Part shown: positions 9,257 to 17,683 of the stretch, one piece after another | Numbering within the stretch: the stretch's first letter is position 1 | Layout: each line of letters begins with the position of its first letter | Assembly (NCBI RefSeq): GCF_902729445.1 | Contig: NZ_CACVCE010000045.1 | Location: forward strand, 135,656 to 199,655 | Reading direction: 5' to 3' | DNA length: 64,000 nt | From: Magnetospirillum sp902729445 | GTDB lineage: Bacteria > Pseudomonadota > Alphaproteobacteria > Rhodospirillales > Magnetospirillaceae | Notes under the pieces: generated by a model | Seen by the model: only the letters and a program-made list of their open reading frames with translations | Told to the model about the DNA's origin: nothing | The model's database searches: none | Position numbers and translations under genes: made by a program

Positions 9257-10780
9257 CTATGCCCGACCCGGCATGACCCGGCGATAGGACAGCGCCTCGG
9301 CGATATGCAGGCGACGCACGGTCTCCGACCCGTCCAGGTCGGCCAGGGTGCGGGCCACCCGCAGCACCCGGTGATAGCCGCGCGCCGACAGCCGCATGCG
9401 CTCGGCCGCTTCGGTCAGCAGGGCGCGGCCGGCGGCATCGGGGCCGGCGATCTGTTCCAGCACGGCGCCGTCGGCCTGGGCGTTGGTGGTCAGGCCCTTG
9501 CCGGGCACCACAGCCTCGAACCGCTCGGCCTGGACGGCGCGGGCGGCGGCGACCCGGGCGGCGACCTCGGCCGAGCCCTCGGCCGGCGGCGGCAGCGACA
9601 GATCGGCCGGGTTGACCGCCGGCACCTCGACATGCAGGTCGATGCGGTCGAACAGCGGGCCGGAAATCTTCGATTGATACTCGGCCCCGCAGCGAGGCGC
9701 CTTGGTGCAGGCCAGGGAGGCGTCGCCCAGATGGCCGCAGCGGCACGGATTCATCGCCGCCACCAGCTGGATGCGGGCGGGATAGCTGACATGGGCGTTG
9801 GCCCGCGCCACCGTGGCGCGGCCCGATTCCAGCGGCTGGCGCAGGGCTTCAAGCGCGCCCCGCTGGAATTCCGGCAGCTCGTCCAGGAACAGCACCCCGG
9901 CATGGGCCAGCGACACCTCGCCCGGTCGGGCCCGTTGGCCGCCGCCGACCAGGGCCGGAACGGAGGCGGAATGGTGAGGGTCGCGAAAGGGCCGCCTGCG
10001 CAGCAGCCGTCCCCCGGCCAGTTGGCCGGCGACCGAGTGGATCTGGCTGACTTCCAGGGCCTCGGCGGCGGTCAAGGGCGGCAGCAGGCCGGGCAGGCGG
10101 GCCGCCAGCATCGACTTGCCCGAACCGGGCGGGCCGATCATCAGCAGATTGTGGCCGCCGGCCGCCGCCACCTCGAGGGCCCGCTTGGCGGTCTCCTGGC
10201 CCTTGACGTCACGAAGGTCGGGCAAGGGGCCGGCCTCGTCCTCCAGGCGCGGGGTGGGCCGGCTCAAGACCTGGGTGCCCTTGAAATGGTTGATCAGGGC
10301 CAGCAGGCTGGCGGGCGCCAGAATCTCGACATCGCCGGCCCAGGCCGCTTCCGGCCCCTGCGAGCCCGGGCAGATCAGCCCCTTGCCGGCCCCCAGGGCG
10401 GTGATCGCCGCCGGCAGCACCCCCGACACCGGGGCCAGGCTGCCATCCAGTCCCAGCTCGCCCAGCGACACGAAGCCGGCCACCTCGTCGGGTGGCAGCA
10501 CCCCCATGGCGCCCAACAAACCCAGGGCGATGGGCAGGTCGAAATGGCTGCCTTCCTTCAACAGGTCGGCCGGGGCCAAATTGATGGTGATCCGCTTGGG
10601 CGGCAGCGCCAGGCCCAGCGCGTTGAAGGCGGCGCGCACCCGCTCGCGGCTTTCGCCGACCGCTTTGTCCGGCAGACCGACCAGGGTGAAAGCCGGCAGA
10701 CCGTTGGCGATTTGCACCTGGACGTCGATGTCCAGGCACTCGATGCCCGAGAAGGCGACAGTGGGGGCGTGGGTGGTCAT
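9257..10780 (-). CDS. comM: YifB/ComM family Mg-chelatase-like AAA+ ATPase
   Basis: The protein has the full ComM layout over 507 residues. An N-terminal Lon-like S5-fold domain (VPLPAFT-type core, here ANGLPAFTLVGLPDKAVGES) is followed by a Mg-chelatase AAA+ module with Walker A GPPGSGKSMLA, Walker B GVLFLDELPEF and a zinc-finger-like insert (CRCGHLGD plus a second CTKAPRC). The C-terminus is the Mg-chelatase-associated domain ending in ARTLADLDGSETV. ComM helicases act in branch migration during natural transformation in competent bacteria, but the family is near universal. The start at 10780 has GGGAG upstream; the longer open frame is not needed. Confidence 0.92.
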   Translation of the reverse strand: MTTHAPTVAFSGIECLDIDVQVQIANGLPAFTLVGLPDKAVGESRERVRAAFNALGLALPPKRITINLAPADLLKEGSHFDLPIALGLLGAMGVLPPDEVAGFVSLGELGLDGSLAPVSGVLPAAITALGAGKGLICPGSQGPEAAWAGDVEILAPASLLALINHFKGTQVLSRPTPRLEDEAGPLPDLRDVKGQETAKRALEVAAAGGHNLLMIGPPGSGKSMLAARLPGLLPPLTAAEALEVSQIHSVAGQLAGGRLLRRRPFRDPHHSASVPALVGGGQRARPGEVSLAHAGVLFLDELPEFQRGALEALRQPLESGRATVARANAHVSYPARIQLVAAMNPCRCGHLGDASLACTKAPRCGAEYQSKISGPLFDRIDLHVEVPAVNPADLSLPPPAEGSAEVAARVAAARAVQAERFEAVVPGKGLTTNAQADGAVLEQIAGPDAAGRALLTEAAERMRLSARGYHRVLRVARTLADLDGSETVRRLHIAEALSYRRVMPGRA

Positions 10781-10950
10781 CGGCTCCCGACCCGGGTTGC
10801 ATGCATTGTTGTTTTCCCCCGAAACACGTGTCCGCGCAAGCACGGTGCGAAGGCAATACCAGCACCCGCCATATGGTTGTAGGTCTTCCACCCCTGGGTT
10901 ATGCTGAACCCCGCTGGGGGGCACCGAGCGCCATTGTGGAGCGAAAGCGC

Positions 10951-12459
10951 ATGCGTGTTCCCGGGTTCAAGGTCGGGGTGGGAATGGTCGGCCTGTGGGC
11001 CGCCATCGCCGGCCTGTCGGCGTGGCACAATCTCGACATGCTGGACGATCAGGACCGCCAGGCGGCGCTGACGCGGGCGCGCATGGTGGTGACGGTGATC
11101 CAGACCACCCGACTGTGGACCGCCAAGCATGGCGGCGTCTATGTTCCGGCCACCGAGGCGACGCCGCCCAACCAATGGCTGGTCGATCCCCTGCGCGACG
11201 TCGAGATCAACGGCCGGCCTTTCACCAAGATCAACCCGTCCTACCTGACCCGCCAGGTCGCCGAGATGATCAATGCCGACGAGCGGCTGAATCTGCGCCT
11301 GACCAGCCGGCGGCCGATCCGGCCGGGCAACGCTCCCGACGCCTGGGAGGACCAGGCGCTGGTCGAGTTCGAGGCCGGCCTGGCCGAGAAGCTGGAGCTG
11401 GTCGCGGGCGCATCCGGCCCGGTCTATCGCTACATCTCGCGCATGCTGGTCGAGGAGCCGTGCCTGAAATGCCACGCCCCCCAGGGCTATCAGGTGGGCG
11501 ACGTGCGCGGCGGCCTGTCGGTCAGCATTCCGCTGGCGGAATTCACCGTGGTCAGCGACCCGATCCGCCGTCAGATTCTGCTGGTGCACGGGCTGGGCTT
11601 CGTGCTGCTGGCCGGGGCCAGCCTGATCTTCCTGGCTCGCCTGCGCGAGAGCTGGCTGCGCCTGGACGCCGCCCGCGCCCTGCAGGAACGCATGGTCGCC
11701 GAGCGCACCACCGAATTGTCGGCGGCCAATGACGAGCTGGCCCGCTCGAACGCCGAGTTGGAACACTTCGCCTACATCGCCTCGCACGATCTGCAAGAGC
11801 CGTTGCGGATGATCGGGGCCTACGCCCAGCTGGTGGAAAAACGTTACGGCCCCGCCTTGGATCAGGACGGTCGTGAATTCCTGGCCTACCTGTCCGACGG
11901 CGCCGGCCGCATGAAGAACATGATCGACGACCTGCTGGCCTATTCCCGGGTCGGCCGCGCCGAGGCGTCCCTTGCTGATGTGTCGCTTGAGGATTTGTTA
12001 GCCAATGCGTTGATAAATTTGGATGCGGCCATCGCCGAATCGGGTGCGACCGTGGTCCGCACAACCCCCCTGCCGCAGGTCCGGGGGGCCGCGCCCCTGC
12101 TCGTTCGCCTGCTGCAGAACCTGATCGGCAATGCGCTGAAATACCGTCGCCCCGATCTGCCGCCCCGGGTAATGGTGACGGCCGAGCGGGCCGGACCAGA
12201 GTGGGTGGTCTCGGTCACCGACAACGGGATCGGCGTTCCGGCCGAGGCGCGGGAAAGAATTTTTCAGATTTTTCAAAGGCTTCATACCAAAGCGGCCTAT
12301 CCGGGAACCGGCATCGGATTGGCCATCGCCAAGAAAATCGTCGAACGCCATGGCGGACGCATCTGGGTCGAGGAAGGACCGGCGGGAGGGTCGGTCTTCC
12401 GCTTCACCGTGCCGGCGGCGAGTCCGGATGTTGCATCAACGCAACAGGGTCGGCCCTAA
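10951..12459 (+). CDS. Sensor histidine kinase with DUF3365/Tll0287-like c-heme-type sensor
   Basis: The 502-residue protein has an N-terminal membrane anchor, a periplasmic DUF3365-like sensor and a second membrane helix (about residues 208-230). The sensor contains CLKCH at residues 171-175, a CxxCH motif able to bind covalent heme. The cytoplasmic part has a HisKA domain with the phosphoacceptor His at residue 279 (ASHDLQEPLR), then an ATPase domain with N-box LLQNLIGNALKYRRPD and G-boxes DNGIGVP and GTGIGLAIAKKIVERHGG. It likely senses redox state or a ligand in the periplasm. No response regulator is next to it. A GTG at 10935 is an alternative start. Confidence 0.9.
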   Translation: MRVPGFKVGVGMVGLWAAIAGLSAWHNLDMLDDQDRQAALTRARMVVTVIQTTRLWTAKHGGVYVPATEATPPNQWLVDPLRDVEINGRPFTKINPSYLTRQVAEMINADERLNLRLTSRRPIRPGNAPDAWEDQALVEFEAGLAEKLELVAGASGPVYRYISRMLVEEPCLKCHAPQGYQVGDVRGGLSVSIPLAEFTVVSDPIRRQILLVHGLGFVLLAGASLIFLARLRESWLRLDAARALQERMVAERTTELSAANDELARSNAELEHFAYIASHDLQEPLRMIGAYAQLVEKRYGPALDQDGREFLAYLSDGAGRMKNMIDDLLAYSRVGRAEASLADVSLEDLLANALINLDAAIAESGATVVRTTPLPQVRGAAPLLVRLLQNLIGNALKYRRPDLPPRVMVTAERAGPEWVVSVTDNGIGVPAEARERIFQIFQRLHTKAAYPGTGIGLAIAKKIVERHGGRIWVEEGPAGGSVFRFTVPAASPDVASTQQGRP

Positions 12460-12542
12460 AACTTCAAACGCAGTTGACTGAGAACTTCGTATGCAGTTTC
12501 TGCCTGCGTATGAAGGCACGACTGACTAACCTATTGTTTTTA

Positions 12543-13508
12543 TTAGGCTGACGGCACCGAGCCGGAGGCAGCTCGGCGCAGTTCGATGGCGTCCCAGATC
12601 TGCGCCTCGATGTGAACATCGTCGAACCGGTTGATTTCCTGGATGCCGGTGGGCGAGGTCACGTTGATCTCGGTCAGGAAACCGCCGATGACGTCGATGC
12701 CCACGAACACCAGGCCCCGCGCCCGCAAGGTCGGGCCGATGGCCTCGCAGATCTCGCGATCGCGCGCGGTCAGATCGGCCTTCATCGCCCTGCCGCCGAC
12801 ATGCAGGTTCGAGCGGGCCTCGCCGGCCTGCGGCACCCGGTTGACCGCCCCGGCCGGCTGGCCATCCACCAGAATGATGCGCTTGTCGCCGTCGCGCACC
12901 GCCGGCAGGTATTGCTGGACGATCACCGGCTCGCGGTAAAGCTGGGTGAACAATTCCAAAAGGCTGCCCAGATTCTCGTCGTCGGGCTTGACGTGGAAGA
13001 CGCCGGCCCCGCCGTTGCCGAACAACGGCTTCAAGACGATGTCCTTGTATTCCTTGCGAAATTCAACCACCTGCTGGGCGTCGGCGGTGATCAGGGTCGG
13101 CGGCATCAGCTTGGGGAAGTGGGTGACCAGCAGCTTTTCCGGGGCGTTTCGCACATGAACCGGATCGTTGACCACCAGGGTCGCCGGATGAATGTGCTCG
13201 AGCAGGTGGGTGGCGGTGATATAGGCCATGTCGAAGGGCGGGTCCTGGCGCATCAGCACCACGTCCATGGTGGCCAGATCGACCATCTGCGGCTGCCCTA
13301 AGGTGGCGTGGTTGCCGGCCTCGCGCCGCACCTCCAGCGCGCGTACCGAGGCCAGCACACGGCCGTTCTTCAAGGCCAGGGCACTGGGCAGGTAATGGTA
13401 CAGGGCATGGCCGCGCCGTTGGGCCTCAAGCGCCAGCACGAAGGTCGAATCGGCATTGATGTTGATGGTCTCGATGGGGTCCATCTGGATGGCGACGGCA
13501 AGGCTCAT
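12543..13508 (-). CDS. gshB: Glutathione synthetase
   Basis: GshB joins gamma-glutamylcysteine and glycine with ATP in the second step of glutathione synthesis. The 321-residue length fits. Recognisable segments are the N-terminal VAIQMDPIETININADSTF, the MRQDPPFDMAYITAT substrate region, the ATP-grasp KPLFGNGGAGVF loop, and the C-terminal metal/ATP site GGFLTEINVTSPTGIQEI. It lies in the conserved alphaproteobacterial neighbourhood with yraN and rsmI. The 83-bp gap after it to the convergent kinase gene shows no clear terminator. Confidence 0.96.
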   Translation of the reverse strand: MSLAVAIQMDPIETININADSTFVLALEAQRRGHALYHYLPSALALKNGRVLASVRALEVRREAGNHATLGQPQMVDLATMDVVLMRQDPPFDMAYITATHLLEHIHPATLVVNDPVHVRNAPEKLLVTHFPKLMPPTLITADAQQVVEFRKEYKDIVLKPLFGNGGAGVFHVKPDDENLGSLLELFTQLYREPVIVQQYLPAVRDGDKRIILVDGQPAGAVNRVPQAGEARSNLHVGGRAMKADLTARDREICEAIGPTLRARGLVFVGIDVIGGFLTEINVTSPTGIQEINRFDDVHIEAQIWDAIELRRAASGSVPSA

Positions 13509-13532
13509 GGACGTGGCTCCCAGGGGGCGGGG

Positions 13533-14234
13533 TCAGGGCAGTCGGACGCGAATCTGGGCCAGCAATTGGCTGGCCCGGCCGCGCGCCTGACCATTGTCGG
13601 TGCGGGTGACGAATTGTTCCAGGGCGGCGACGGCACCGGCCAGGTCACCCAGTCGCAGGCGCATCAGGCCCGATTCCCGCCACAGCTTGGCCTGATCGGG
13701 ATCGACGCGCAAGGCGCCTTCCACGGCAAGAAGGGCGGCGGCGACGTCGCCGGCCTTCAACAGGCGCATTTTCAGCTGGCCTTGCAAGCGGACCAGCACC
13801 TGATCGTCGGACAGCGCCGCCAATTGGCCGGGGCCGGGCAGAATGCCGCCAAATCCGGCGGCCAGCACCCGCAGGTCAGGCGGGTCCAGTTCGCGTCCCT
13901 GTTGGCAGGGGTCCAGGATCGCCCGCCGCTCGCCGGTCAGCCGCACCAGCATGCGGCCGGGTAGGTCCACCGCCTCGGCGGCGATGGATTGGCGGCGAAA
14001 ATATTCCAGCCACAAAATGGCCAGGCAGATGTCGCCGCCATGGCCCGATTCCAGGGTGGCGGCCAGATTGGCGGCCGCCGGGCCGCCGTCGTCGGCATGA
14101 ATCAACGGGTGCGGGTCGGCCACCAGCCGATCGGCCCACCGCCCGGGCAAGCCACCGGGATCGGCCAGCACCAGCGCGCGTGCCGCCAGTCCATCCAATC
14201 CGGCCAAGGCCCAGAAGGGATCGGCGGCGGCCAT
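13533..14234 (-). CDS. SirB1-like transglutaminase-fold/TPR protein
   Basis: The 233-residue protein matches the SirB1 type: a transglutaminase-like N-terminal half ending in PGRMLVRLTGERRAILDPC and a C-terminal TPR-like helical half with LAVEGALRVDPDQAKLWRESG. The first ~40 residues of the usual family appear reduced. The function of the family is not established. It lies 24 bp upstream of gshB and just downstream of the BON lipoprotein gene, so these three may be cotranscribed. Confidence 0.75.
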   Translation of the reverse strand: MAAADPFWALAGLDGLAARALVLADPGGLPGRWADRLVADPHPLIHADDGGPAAANLAATLESGHGGDICLAILWLEYFRRQSIAAEAVDLPGRMLVRLTGERRAILDPCQQGRELDPPDLRVLAAGFGGILPGPGQLAALSDDQVLVRLQGQLKMRLLKAGDVAAALLAVEGALRVDPDQAKLWRESGLMRLRLGDLAGAVAALEQFVTRTDNGQARGRASQLLAQIRVRLP

Positions 14235-14238
14235 GGAT

Positions 14239-14844
14239 TTACCCGCCGGCGGCGCGGGCGGCGCCCTTCAGGCGGACATAGCTGACCACGCCCTTGACGT
14301 TGGAAATCTCGCGGGCATAGGCCATCACCCGCTGCAGCTCGCCTTCCGACTGGGCGATGCCCATCAGGTAGACGGTGCCGTCGGTGACATCGACGGTGAA
14401 GTTGATGTTGCGGATCTGCTTGTCGAACAGCAGCTTGGCCTTCAGTTCCTGCTGGATCCACACATCGCGGCCGTCGTCGATCAGCCCACTGCCGGCGGGG
14501 CGGACCAGCACCTCGTTATAGACCTCGCGCACGCCGGCCACCTGCCACACCAGCCGGGCGGCGTCGTCACGGTTGGCGTCGGTCGGCACCACCCCGGTCA
14601 GCAGCACCCGGCCCTCCGAGATGGTCAGGGTGACCTTGCGGAACATCTCGACATCGTGGCGGAACCACGCCTCGTTGATGGCGGCGCGGATCTTGGTGTC
14701 CTCCAGCGCGCCCTCGAGCCCGCGTTCCTCGGCGGCGGCGACGCCGGCGGTGGCCCCGGCACCGACCACGGCACCGGCGCAGCCCGCCAGCAGGCCGGCC
14801 GAGGCCATCAGAAACAAGGCGGGGACAAGCTGAGAGACGCGCAT
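14239..14844 (-). CDS. BON-domain lipoprotein (OsmY/DolP-like)
   Basis: The 201-residue product begins with a lipoprotein signal (FLMASAGLLAGC, lipobox LAGC, modified Cys at residue 22). Two BON domains follow: one around ALEDTKIRAAINEAWFRHDV to ANRDDAARLVWQVAGVREV, and one around LKAKLLFDKQIRNINFTVDV to MAYAREISNVKGVV. BON proteins bind phospholipid and support envelope integrity under stress. The second residue after the Cys is Ala-Gly, not Asp, so LolA/LolCDE sorting to the outer membrane is expected. Confidence 0.88.
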   Translation of the reverse strand: MRVSQLVPALFLMASAGLLAGCAGAVVGAGATAGVAAAEERGLEGALEDTKIRAAINEAWFRHDVEMFRKVTLTISEGRVLLTGVVPTDANRDDAARLVWQVAGVREVYNEVLVRPAGSGLIDDGRDVWIQQELKAKLLFDKQIRNINFTVDVTDGTVYLMGIAQSEGELQRVMAYAREISNVKGVVSYVRLKGAARAAGG

Positions 14845-14902
14845 CGGGCGATCCTTACGGTGAATTGACCATGATCAGTCTAATGGTCGGCGGGCTTGGC
14901 GC

Positions 14903-15271
14903 TCAAGTCTCGAGGCGCCATGCATCGGCGATATGGCGCGGCAGCCGCCCGGGTGCCATCAGTATGGCGTCGAAACGATAGGTCAGGCCGTCCAATTCGG
15001 GATGCTCGGCCAGAAAGATCTCGGCACCGCGGGCGATGCGCCGCGTCTGCGCCGGGGTGATGGCCAGCGCCGCCAGATCGGCGTCGGAGCGGGCCTTGAC
15101 CTCGACGAAGGCGATCACACTCCCTCGGCGGGCGACGATGTCGATCTCGCCGCCGCCGCTGCCCCGTCCGGCCCGATAGCGCCGGGCCAGGATGGCATAG
15201 CCCTTCAGGCGCAGCCACCAGGCCGCCCGATCCTCGGCCCGGGTGCCGCGCTGATGGTTGGTCGGGCTCAC
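14903..15271 (-). CDS. yraN: YraN/UPF0102 endonuclease-fold protein
   Basis: The 122-residue protein has the restriction-endonuclease-like core of UPF0102: RAEDRAAWWLRLKGYAILAR, then GEIDIVARRGSVIAFVEVKA with the putative E-x(n)-D-x(n)-ExK active site. Its molecular role is not established. The start overlaps the rsmI stop by 4 bp (ATGA-type coupling), as in many proteobacteria. Confidence 0.93.
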   Translation of the reverse strand: MSPTNHQRGTRAEDRAAWWLRLKGYAILARRYRAGRGSGGGEIDIVARRGSVIAFVEVKARSDADLAALAITPAQTRRIARGAEIFLAEHPELDGLTYRFDAILMAPGRLPRHIADAWRLET

Positions 15272-16221
15272 TCCTCGCCCATGGTGAACAGGCGCAGCGC
15301 CCGGGCATAGACGTCGCGGCGGGGAAAGCCGGTCTCGGCCGCCACCAGGGCGGCGGCGTCCTTGACGGTGGCACCGTCGGCGACGGCCTTGCGCAGGCGG
15401 TCGTCCAATTCGTCGGCGGTGGCCGGGCGGGCATCGTCGGGCGGGGCCACCACCACCACCACCTCGCCCTTGGGCGGCGCATCGGCATAGCGGTTGGCCA
15501 GGGCGAACAGGTCGCCGCGCGCCACTTCCTCGTGCAGCTTGGTCAGCTCGCGCGCCACCGCCGCCTCGCGGGCACCCAGCACGGCGGCCATGTCGGCCAG
15601 CGAGGCACCCAGCCGGTTGGGCGATTCGTAGAACATCAAGGTGGCCGGCACGGCGGCCAGCTCGCGCAGCGCCTGGCGCCGGGCGGTGGCCTTGGCCGGC
15701 AGGAAGCCGCCGAACAGGAAGCGGTCGTTGGGCAGACCCGACAGCTGCAGCGCGGTGATCATCGCCGAGGCGCCGGGCAGGGCGGTGACGGCGATATCCT
15801 CGGCGACACAGGCCCGGACCAGGCGATAGCCGGGGTCGGACACCAGCGGCGTGCCGGCATCGGACACCAGGGCCACCACCTTGCCGTCCTTCAGCTGGGA
15901 AATCAGGTGCGGGCGGGCGCGTTCGGCATTGTGCTCGTGATAGGGGGTCAGCGGCCGGTCCAGGCCCAGCTTGGTCATCAGCCCGCCGGTGACGCGGGTG
16001 TCCTCGCAGGCGACCAGATCGGCGGCGGCCAGCACCTCGACGGCGCGATAGGTGATGTCGCCCATGTTGCCGATGGGGGTGGCGATCAGGTACAGGCCGG
16101 GCGCCGGTTTACTTCCCGCCCTGGCCGGTCTACCTTCACGCGGATTCTTGATGTTTGTCCCACGGGAGGGTCGCTGTGCGGCGGGTTCCGTTCCGGTGGC
16201 GCCTGGTCGCTGCCTTGCCAT
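15268..16221 (-). CDS. rsmI: 16S rRNA 2'-O-methyltransferase RsmI
   Basis: RsmI methylates the 2'-O of C1402 in 16S rRNA using SAM. The tetrapyrrole-methylase fold is clear: LYLIATPIGNMGDITYRA, ACEDTRVTGGLM, VALVSDAGTPLVSDPGYRLV, LPGASAMITALQLSGLP, MFYESPNRL. No ATG, GTG or TTG lies in frame between the core and the ATG at 16221, so 16221 is taken as the start (317 residues, with a basic 45-residue leader). This makes the first 46 bp overlap the start of the divergent lipoprotein gene. The ATG at 16269 would overlap even more. Confidence 0.92.
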   Translation of the reverse strand: MARQRPGATGTEPAAQRPSRGTNIKNPREGRPARAGSKPAPGLYLIATPIGNMGDITYRAVEVLAAADLVACEDTRVTGGLMTKLGLDRPLTPYHEHNAERARPHLISQLKDGKVVALVSDAGTPLVSDPGYRLVRACVAEDIAVTALPGASAMITALQLSGLPNDRFLFGGFLPAKATARRQALRELAAVPATLMFYESPNRLGASLADMAAVLGAREAAVARELTKLHEEVARGDLFALANRYADAPPKGEVVVVVAPPDDARPATADELDDRLRKAVADGATVKDAAALVAAETGFPRRDVYARALRLFTMGEE

Positions 16222-17678
16222 TGCTCTCGGCTTTTCTGGTAAGCGGGTGTCAACAGGCAGACTTACCACCTTGGCTGACGGGAACCAAGCCCGCTCCGCA
16301 GGTCGAGGCGCCGCGCGCCCCGCTTCCGGCGTCCAGGCCCCAGGTCATGGTGCCGGCTCCGCCGCCGCCGGCCCCGCCGGTTCCGCCCGGCCGAGTGACC
16401 GCCGTGCCGCCGCCGCCCTCGGTCACGGTCGAGCCGCTGCCGGCACCGGGCGGGAAGGCCGACACGCTGTTTTCGCAGCCGCCGGTTCCCCCTCTGGCCC
16501 CCACCGAGCCGGCCATCGCGGCGCTGCCGCCCGCCGCGCCGCCCGCGTTGCTGCCGCCGTCGGTTTCCCGTCAGCTGGACAGGGACGAAGTCCGCGCCGC
16601 CCTTCTGGTCCCGCTGTCGGGCAGTTACGCCCCCTGGGGCCAGGCCTTGTCCAACGCCGCCCAGCTGGCTTTGTTCGAGGTGGCCGACCAAAAGCTCAAC
16701 CTGATCCCGCTCGACACCCGCGGCACCCCCGAGGGTGCGGCCGAGGCCGCGCGCCAGGCTCTGACCCAAGGGGCGGACATCATCCTGGGCCCGCTCTTCT
16801 CGCCCGAGGTCAAGGCCGCCGGGCCGATCGCCCGCGAGCAGCGTGTGCCGATGATCGCCTTCACCACCGATCGATCCGCCGCCGGCCAGGGGGTCTATGC
16901 CCTGGGCTTCTTGCCGGATTCCCAGGTGTCCCGGGTGATCGGCCATGCCCGCACCCAGGGCAAGGAGCGCTTCGCCCTGCTGGCGCGGTCCGACGAATAT
17001 GGCCGGTCGGTCGCCGAATCCTTCCGGGCCGCCGTGGCGGCGCAAGGCGGCAAGGTCGCCAAGGTCGAGTTCTACGATCCGTCGGCCGCCGATCTGACGG
17101 CGGTGGTCAAGCGCTTCACCGAGGTCGAATCGCGCACCCGGGGTCGGCCCAAGGATGCCCGCGCCGCCAAGGATCTGCCGCCGGTGCCGCCGCCGCCGTT
17201 CGATGCGGTGATGATTCCCGACGACGGCACCCGGCTGCGCCAGGTCGCCTCGCTGATCAGCTATTACGAGGTCGACCCCACCGACGTCCGTTTCCTCGGC
17301 ACCATGTTGTGGGCCGATCCGCGCCTGGCGTCCGAGCCGGCCTTGCAGGGCGGCTGGTTCGCCGCCCCCCCGGTCGCCGCCCACCAGGATTTCGAGGCCC
17401 GCTATGGCCGCGCCTTCGGGCCGCTGCCGGTTCAGGTCGGCAATCTGGCCTCGATCGCCTATGACGCCACCGCCCTGGTCGGCGCCTTGACGCGGCAGAA
17501 TCTGGATTTCTCGGACGCGACGCTGACCAATGCCGGCGGTTTCGCCGGGATCGACGGCTTGTTCCGCCTGCGACCCGACGGCACCAACGAGCGGGGCCTG
17601 GCGGTGCGCGAGGTGGCGCGCAGCGGGACCAAGGAAATCGGGCCGGCCCCGACCAGCTTCTTCATGCCGGGGCAGTAG
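16176..17678 (+). CDS. LpoA/LppC-type penicillin-binding protein activator (lipoprotein)
   Basis: The start is the GTG at 16176, six bases after GGGAGG; it gives a lipoprotein signal with lipobox VSGC (Cys at residue 25). A TTG at 16155 is open but less likely. A long proline-rich linker (about residues 30-130) precedes a periplasmic-binding-protein-like fold with AALLVPLSGSYAPWGQAL and GADIILGPLFSPEVKAAG. The fold matches LppC/LpoA, outer-membrane activators of class A peptidoglycan synthases. The partner in this organism is inferred, not shown. It diverges from rsmI, with which it is paired in many proteobacteria. Confidence 0.88.
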   Translation: MRRVPFRWRLVAALPLLSAFLVSGCQQADLPPWLTGTKPAPQVEAPRAPLPASRPQVMVPAPPPPAPPVPPGRVTAVPPPPSVTVEPLPAPGGKADTLFSQPPVPPLAPTEPAIAALPPAAPPALLPPSVSRQLDRDEVRAALLVPLSGSYAPWGQALSNAAQLALFEVADQKLNLIPLDTRGTPEGAAEAARQALTQGADIILGPLFSPEVKAAGPIAREQRVPMIAFTTDRSAAGQGVYALGFLPDSQVSRVIGHARTQGKERFALLARSDEYGRSVAESFRAAVAAQGGKVAKVEFYDPSAADLTAVVKRFTEVESRTRGRPKDARAAKDLPPVPPPPFDAVMIPDDGTRLRQVASLISYYEVDPTDVRFLGTMLWADPRLASEPALQGGWFAAPPVAAHQDFEARYGRAFGPLPVQVGNLASIAYDATALVGALTRQNLDFSDATLTNAGGFAGIDGLFRLRPDGTNERGLAVREVARSGTKEIGPAPTSFFMPGQ

Positions 17679-17683
17679 AGGGT

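Noticed and set aside
8550..9746. Full 398-codon version of the hypothetical gene
   Set aside because: Its first 182 codons are antisense/out-of-frame to comM and look like shadow sequence; ATG at 9200 is adequate.
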